Of a stretch of 64,000 bases of DNA, positions 58,065-64,000 are shown piece by piece. This DNA is from Oryza sativa Japonica Group (lineage: Eukaryota; Streptophyta; Magnoliopsida; Poales; Poaceae): the NCBI RefSeq assembly GCF_034140825.1, contig NC_089043.1, forward strand, positions 25,160,001 to 25,224,000, read 5' to 3'. A program made the position numbers and the translations under genes. Positions within the stretch are counted from its first letter, which is position 1. The number at the start of each line of letters is the position of its first letter. The notes under the pieces are model-generated. The model did no database searches. It was given only the letters and a program-made list of their open reading frames with translations, and was not told the DNA's origin.

Positions 58065-58165
58065 CCCTAAATTACATATGTAATTTTAGTGTATTTATAA
58101 TGTAAGTCTCAAAATTACATATGTAAGCACTAAAATTACATATGTAAATTCGAAAATTACATATG
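58065..58165. repeat. Short tandem repeat of the palindromic word TTACATATGTAA
   Basis: AAATTACATATGTAA recurs four times (at about 58070, 58111, 58133 and 58154), separated by 5-25 bp. Each copy contains the palindrome TTACATATGTAA. Non-coding. Confidence 0.6.
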
Positions 58166-58300
58166 TAAGTGGGGTGTAAATGAGGTGTAACTACTGTGTA
58201 AGTGGCTGAAAAAAATCGACTGTAGCATATGGCGCCATATTTCTAGCAACTCCGATAAAACTTTTATATACGTGTTCTTAACAATTAAAAGAAAGGTAAA

Positions 58301-58443
58301 TTGGAACCATGTCATTATAATTTTGTGAAGTTTGAAATATGCCATCGGTATCTCAATGACATGTAGGACCCACATGAGTCAATAACATGTGGGTCAAGAT
58401 GGTATATCTTAATTTTTACAATATTATAATGGCATGGTTCCAA
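58301..58443. mobile_element. Foldback MITE-like element
   Basis: TTGGAACCATGTCATTATAA and, inverted at the other end, TTGGAACCATGCCATTATAA enclose about 100 bp. The interior also carries inverted ATGTAGGACCCACATG/CATGTGGGTC words. About 143 bp in total; no family assigned. Confidence 0.6.
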
Positions 58444-58814
58444 TTTTTCTAAAAATAAAGGCGGAAAAATAAGCTTCGATGAAAAATCTTTAAAATCGGT
58501 TTCAAATTTAAAGTTAAAAATTAAAAATTTGACTGATAAATGTAAGCCTACGCGAAAAGATAGTTTGTTGTCGTGGGCTCGTCGTCCGTGCTGCTAGTCG
58601 TAGATGCATTGTATCTGGTCAGTGACACGGGGATCAGTCGTAGTAGTATGCTGCTACGAGTGTTTCTCATCTGCTCTGATCAGAGTGGTGCAATGTACTC
58701 CTACTCCATTGTTGTATCTGACCTCATTGTCAGCAAATTTGTCGATGGATGGAACACGAACAAATGACCACAAAATTGTTGGAATTGTTGTCGTTGAAGC
58801 ACCGTTGTTACAAA

Positions 58815-59112
58815 TCCGCCGCCGCGGCCGCCGTGGACACGACCAGCGTCCGCCGCCGCCCGAGCTGCAGGCGGAGCAGGAGGAGGAGCAGGCCGCCGTC
58901 GGTGCCGTACCGGAGGTGCAGCTCGTGCAACGAGCGGTGCCGGAGCGGGCCCAAGAGATGCAGGTGGCCGAGAAACGGAACCGACGGCGACTGTTCTTGA
59001 CCCCGTAGCCGACGACGGCGAAGAGCGCAACGGCGGCGAGGAAGACGTAGTGATACATACTACTTCAAGCAAAAGGATTTGGATTTTTCTCCACCTCGAG
59101 AATTGATGATTC
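58815..59112 (-). pseudogene. Inverted partial copy of the second P450 (5'UTR and start of exon 1)
   Basis: On the minus strand the sequence from 59112 down carries a 5'UTR like that of the P450 at 56335 (GGTGGAGAAAA). It then has ATG 59058 with MYHYVFLAAVALFAVVGYGVK, and the coding region as far as the AAAADLY part, where it breaks off at about 58815. About 30 bp of the hinge region (APS to SPP) are missing, which shifts the frame. Identity elsewhere is high, so the duplication is fairly young. It is not a functional gene. Confidence 0.85.
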
Positions 59113-59178
59113 AGATAATTGTGAGCTGCAACGATATCGTGTAGATATGCTTTCTCCGTCAGAAAATGTTGCAATTTA

Positions 59179-59302
59179 TTTCCTCCGTTTTACAATGTAA
59201 ATCTTTCTAGCATTAACTACATTAATATAGATGCTAATGAATCTAGATACATATGAATATGGATAATATTAGAAAGTCTTACAATATAAAACGGAGGAAG
59301 AA
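59179..59302. mobile_element. Stowaway MITE
   Basis: TTTCCTCCGTTTTACAATGTAA and, inverted, TTCTTCCTCCGTTTTATATTGTAA with CTTTCTAGCAT/CTTTCTAATAT arms. It is about 124 bp and of the same family as 26637-26813. Confidence 0.75.
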
Positions 59303-59919
59303 TTTTACATATTCTAAAAAAATCTGGACAGAATTTGTTTAGGATAGATCTAAATCTCATCCTAAATACAACATTTTGAGACAGAAGAAGTAGTGTGCTC
59401 CTGTGTTGGTAACTTGGTATCGGTAGCTGCGAATTGGGATCAGAGAAGACAAGTCGGCTCATGAGCCTGCTTGACAGCGATTTTTCAGACAAGGAAATAT
59501 CAGGTCCGGTAGATCAACGTCTGGTCGATCCGAGCTCTGATGTCCCCGTCTTCCTTGCTCCTGCTGGTAGCCTTGGGCAATAATGTGCACGTAGTCTTTG
59601 TTTGAGAGCTGCATAATGTGGCGCCAAATTTAGTTTTCTCTCTCTCAAAATTTAGTACAGAAACACACACTTATATACACGTACACACACTCATATGTAA
59701 AGACACATATGCATATTATTTTTTTGAACATCTCCAAAAAAATATTTTAACATATATTGAGATTGAAATCATTGTAGGTGTTTCAATGTCGACTCATAAC
59801 ACTCCGTTCGTTGAGTTCTTTTTTTTTATGTGGTATGGAGTAGCTTTGACAGTCAGTCAGTCACGGCGCTTTGCTTGTCTGAAACTCTCAACTCCACTAC
59901 CGGGGGATGTCGATTCGAA
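59303..59919. other. Intergenic stretch before the PHD gene
   Basis: AT-rich with ACACACAC-type simple sequence near 59660-59700. No coding signal was recognised. Confidence 0.35.
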
Positions 59920-60110
59920 GGCACATTGGGCCTATATAAGTTAATGGGCCAGAACTGATATTCAAAGGAACATTGGGCCAGTTTATCGTGGTCCATCTTT
60001 CTTCTTCGGTGATGACATGGAATGAGGCCTGGCCCAACTAAACATCGGGCCCAACTTTTCTTCGTCGGTGGTGGGCTAGAGATGGTGTCAGGGCCCGGCC
60101 CAACTAGACC
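59920..60110 (+). promoter_or_regulatory. Promoter of the PHD gene: clustered TGGGCC motifs
   Basis: ATTGGGCCTATATAAG, AATGGGCCAG, ATTGGGCCAG, CTGGCCCAAC, CGGGCCCAAC and CCCGGCCCAAC follow within 190 bp. The first overlaps a TATA-like CTATATAAG (59932-59940). Such site II-like clusters mark constitutively expressed rice genes. The distance to ATG 60477 implies a long leader. Confidence 0.55.
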
Positions 60111-60439
60111 ACATCATCCTACCCCTACCTCAACCCGTCGGTCCTCAATTCCCCATAGCGCGGCTCGTCGCGACCTAGCCCTAGCCGCCGCCCGTTCGCG
60201 ACCTCGCCGGCGCCGCCATCCCGCCGCCGGCGAACCTCCCCCCCTAGCGGCAGGTCGCCGTCACGCCGCGCCGCCCCGCGCCGCCGTACTAGGCGCCAGC
60301 CCGCGAGGTCCGCTCGGCTCCAGGATTCGCGCTGCCGCACACTCCGCTCCGCTCGGCGTCCCCGCCGACTCGAGGGCACCCCTCCTCGTCGGGCCTCTCC
60401 GTCGCCGACGAGCTTTTTGGGGGGTTGAGCCGAACCCCC

Positions 60440-60472
60440 ATGCCCTACGTTTGGTCTGTCCCTTGGTCGTGA
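60440..60472 (+). CDS. Short upstream ORF in the leader of the PHD gene
   Basis: ATG 60440 opens a ten-codon frame (MPYVWSVPWS) ending TGA at 60470-60472, only four bases before the main ATG. If the leader is not spliced here, it could lower translation of the main protein. Confidence 0.5.
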   Translation: MPYVWSVPWS

Positions 60473-60476
60473 GGAT

Positions 60477-63400
60477 ATGGACCATATAGCTGAAGAAGAG
60501 ACTGTGGGAGTTGCGGAAGACCCTGGTTTGGCTGATGTTGGCAAGGCTGATGAGACCAAGGAAGAAGGTGGTGGTGCTGGAGTGCACTTGGATGAAACTA
60601 GGGTTGCAGTGGATGATCCCACGGAGGTGCGTGCTTCGCAGATTGACGATGGTACGGCTATGGTGTCCGTATTAGGTGGCGATGGCGATAGCTTTGTTGA
60701 GCAAGATGGTCAGGATACTAGCGGCGGCGGTGCTTGCAATGAAGGTAATGAGCCTGAGGAAGATGCTCGTGTTCAGGTGCGTTTGGATGATACTAGTGCC
60801 GCTGTGGATGAGGGGGGTGCTTCCTTGATTGATGATGTTATGAATACGCTCCCCGTTGGAGGTGTGGCTAGCTTTGATGATGGTCCTCAGACGGACAAGA
60901 ATGCGCAGGATGAGGGGGCGCTTATAGATGTAGTTTCCTCAACTGTGCTGAATGATGCGAGCATAGATCTTGTCAAAGCTAGTGATAGTGTCTCGGAGGA
61001 AGGCACAGGGATGGATATACTTGTCCAACCGGGAGAGGACATTAAGGAAATGGTTACAATAGCCTGTGATGCGGCCACAGATGACGAGGGCAGGAAGGTG
61101 GATGCAGTTTCCAGCTCCAGTGATCGCAACGAGGAAGTGGTTGGTGCAGCTGGTCTTGATGAGACAGATGAAGACATGCGATTGGGTACAGTTGGCCTGT
61201 CTGGTGATGACAATGTGGCAAATGAGGCTGCTGCCGCAGCTGCTGGTGGTGCAGATGATGAGGACTTGAAGATGGATGGGGTCATTACCGCCGGAGATAA
61301 GGATGTGGAAAATGGCAAGGCTGACAATGCTGATGGTGTTCCGGAAGTGAATGTAGTTGCCATTAGTAGAGATAATAGTGCGGAAAATGAGGCTGCTGCA
61401 GCTGGTGATGATGGCGCAGATGAAGAGGGCATTCAGATGAATGTGCTAAACACAACTAGAGGTGAGGGTGAAGAAGATGATGAGGCTGCTCAAAATGTTG
61501 TTGAATATGCTGTTGATGGTACAGAAGAACTGGAAACTATAGGCCTGACTGGAGATGATAAGGCGGAAAAAGAAGCTGCCCCAGCTGGTAACAATAGTGC
61601 AGATGAGGAGGGCATGCAGATGGATGCGGTTACCACAACTGGAGCTGAAGATGAAGATGGCAAGGCTGATGAAAATGTTGTTGAAGATGATGATGGTGTT
61701 TCAGAAGAAGCTGTGGCTGACACAGTTGGTGAGGATATCCCTGAAGAAGATGCAGTGCAGATAGATGAGGACGAGGATGATGATGACGTGCCTCCACCAT
61801 TGACAAGGAAAGGCGGGGGGCGCCGGAAGCGAGGTCGTGCATCTTCCAAGGCTCAGGTTGTGGTGAAACCACCTGTTAGGAAGAAGGATGATGAGGAAGT
61901 TTGCTTCATTTGCTTTGATGGTGGTGACCTTGTTGTGTGTGATCGTAGGTTCGTTAATGACATGGAATTTCATTCTTTCCATATCCCAAAGTATATTGCT
62001 ATGTTACAATTATTAATGGTTATTTCTATGTCCTCATACTCAGGGGTTGTCCTAAGGCTTACCACCCTTCTTGTGTTAATCGGGATGACGAGTTCTTCAA
62101 ATCGAAGGGTCGTTGGAATTGTGGTATGTGGGACTTAGTCTGAACAACTCGCAGTGCCCTTGCTTAGTTACTTAGATGGTTTACTTTGGAATGTGGATAT
62201 GAGTATTCATACTTCATTTCATCAAAATCCATGATTTTTATGGGTCATATTTGCATTGAACCTACTCTTTTTACATGCAGATAGTGGGATGCCGGTAAAA
62301 TATAAATATAATAGCTGATTTAAATTTTTTTCCATTTTGTCCTGTTATATCATATTTATTTGTTTATTGTTCTTTACTTTGAAAACTGAAGCTTGTGAAA
62401 TCTGTGTAATACTGAGTAAAAATTGCTGGAGATAAATGATGCTGGACTGTTTCTCTGATAATGATGAGATTTGTGCTTAGTCCACAGATAATATCTTCCT
62501 TTTTTTTTTGATTTTGTTCAATCTGCATCATTTTCCCAGGGTGGCATATTTGTAGCAACTGCCAGAAACCTGCCTTCCATATGTGTTACACATGTACCTA
62601 TTCCTTATGCAAAAAATGCATAAAAGAGACAAAATTCGTCTCTGTTAGGGGAAACAAAGGCTTCTGTGAGACATGCATGAATACTGTGATGTTGATAGAG
62701 AACAAGGAGGAGGCTACTGAGCAAATGGTAATATTTCCTCTGTTTCTTGGCTTACCTTAATCTATCTATTGTATTTCTATAGTATCATCCAGTATCTTTG
62801 ATCTTTTCATCATTTTTTAGTTTCTGTATATCATTTGTGACACCATTTTATCCTTTTGTCATTCTCTCTCATCTAAGAAACTTAGGTGGTGTTTGAAACT
62901 CATGAAGATGAAGATAAAGTTGGTGCACGTAAAACGAGATAACTATTAGCACATGATTAATTAAGTTTTAATTATTACAAACTTGACAAATGGATATATG
63001 TGATATTTTAAAGCAACTTCCATATAGAAAGTTTTCGCATGGAACATACCGTTCAGTAGTTTGAAAAGCGTGCTAACGGAAATCGAGGTAATATCTTAAT
63101 TCATAAGAAAAGAACAGGGCAAGGCGTAACAAGTTTTCGAGATATTCATGCTCAATAATCATTTTGTTAAGATGTAGGCCCTATGTATCTTGGAACTGTT
63201 AATTTGCACTTGATTTGTCTATTTGATTAGTAAACTCAAATGAGCTAACCAACCTGCTGCCTGCAGGATTCAAAAGGTGTAACAAGAACTATTTTCTGAA
63301 TGATGTTGTCCAAGCATTGCAGCTTGCTAAATTGTTTTCACGAAATGGCATTTCCATAACTTCCACCAACACCTTCTATGCGCTATGTCTATGTTGTACA

Positions 63401-64000
63401 CACCTATGATCATTATTGAGATACAGAGTTGTACTGATTTCAGTACTCACTTACTTATTAATCAACATCAATATTCTTAATTTGTCTTCTCATTTCCCGT
63501 TGTGCTTTGCTCCATACCTTGCCAAAGTGTTAACCTAGTATACTTGTACAAATTTGCTTAACAGGATGTAGATTTTGACGACAAAACAAGCTGGTGGTAT
63601 TTGTTCAAGGATTATTGGTTGAATTTGAAAACAAAATTACCATTGACGTTTGAAGAAATATCAGCAGCCAAGTCTCAAAAGAATGGTTCTTCTTTGGTTA
63701 TTCGTGACAATGATCTCAGTGAACCACATGATACAAATGATGAAGAAGAGGGTAATTCAGACAGCTCATCTGTGCGCCATCTAGAAGGCAATTCAAAGAG
63801 GAAAGGAAGGAAGCGATCAAAGCAAGCTGCTAACGATGACAGTTCTGTAGTTAAAGATAGCACTAGGAAATCTACAAAGCGAGGCCTGACAGGTGGCCGT
63901 GATACTAAAAGTTCTACAGGGAGAAAGGTTAGAAAATTGTCCAAGCGTGCTTTGAGCAGTGACCATCGACCAAGAGAATCTGAAAGCGTAGGGACATCTA
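60477..64000 (+). CDS. PHD-finger chromatin protein, NERD-like (SWIB/Plus-3/GYF family), 5' part
   Basis: Exons: 60477-61948, 62044-62123, 62540-62727, and 63565 running off the window; phases agree, all GT-AG. The first 450 residues are very acidic and hold about three tandem degenerate repeats of 55-60 residues (GLTGDD...NEAAAA...ADEEGxQM...TTG) from about residue 238 to 410. A basic patch (GGGRRKRGR) precedes a PHD-type zinc finger: CFICFDGGDLVVCDRRGC (from Cys476), HPSCV and WNCGWHICSNC. A second zinc cluster follows (CYTCTYSLCKKC and FCETC). Exon 4 opens DVDFDDKTSWWYLFKDYW, which in this family leads into the SWIB domain. In Arabidopsis, NERD binds histone H3 and GW proteins in RNA-directed DNA methylation; a similar role is inferred. 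SWIB, Plus-3 and GYF domains would lie beyond the edge. Confidence 0.88.

Larger units (their letters stand above)
57957..58814. other. P450 3' flank with AT-rich repeats
   Basis: This holds the presumed 3'UTR and then simple repeats (58065-58165) and a foldback element (58301-58443). 58560-58800 has no coding signal. Confidence 0.35.

Noticed and set aside
1-64000. CRISPR arrays, operons, phage or defence islands, LTR retroelements
   Set aside because: None seen: no regular direct-repeat/spacer array, genes are intron-split, and no long terminal direct repeats or polyprotein domains were recognised.

Overview
The window reads as nuclear DNA of a grass, and very probably Oryza sativa. The genes are split by GT-AG introns and have GC-rich 5' ends. 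The intergenic DNA is full of grass-type MITEs, and several proteins match rice proteins I recognise. Gene content and order (6-phosphogluconolactonase, TAC1, VPS22, HpcH/HpaI aldolase, rhodanese, GH9 endoglucanase, P450s) fit the long arm of rice chromosome 9 around TAC1. That placement comes from memory and was not searched.

Left part (1-24.8 kb): five genes, all on the minus strand. They are the 5' end of a TBC-domain RabGAP gene (running off the left edge), a plastid 6-phosphogluconolactonase, TAC1 (tiller angle control, IGT family), a plastid membrane protein of the 'homer-like' type, and a single-exon F-box/DUF295 gene. Middle part (25-36 kb): two Mutator-like elements, each with a 9-bp target duplication and a gene fragment inside (lectin receptor kinase; GH32 invertase). 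They flank VPS22 (ESCRT-II, minus) and are followed by a plastid HpcH/HpaI aldolase-like gene and a rhodanese gene (both plus). Between 36 and 46 kb there is one small two-helix membrane protein gene; the rest is decayed local duplications, MITEs, a hAT element and a SINE. Right part (46-64 kb): a secreted GH9 endo-glucanase, two related CYP71-clan P450 genes (the first with a frameshifting 14-bp gap), an inverted fragment of the second P450, and the 5' part of a PHD-finger/NERD-like chromatin gene that runs off the right edge.

The genes do not form one pathway; this is an ordinary plant gene neighbourhood, and I found no CRISPR array, operon or new multi-gene system. The most informative site is the 3' end of the TAC1 3'UTR intron. 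It reads GGGA where the functional allele has AGGA, so the window appears to carry the compact-plant (japonica-type) tac1 allele. Other notable points are two GC-AG introns, two gene-capturing MULEs, a P450 duplication cluster in decay, and a set of four diverged copies of one unexplained sequence at 36.7-42 kb. No LTR retroelement or other virus-like element was recognised.
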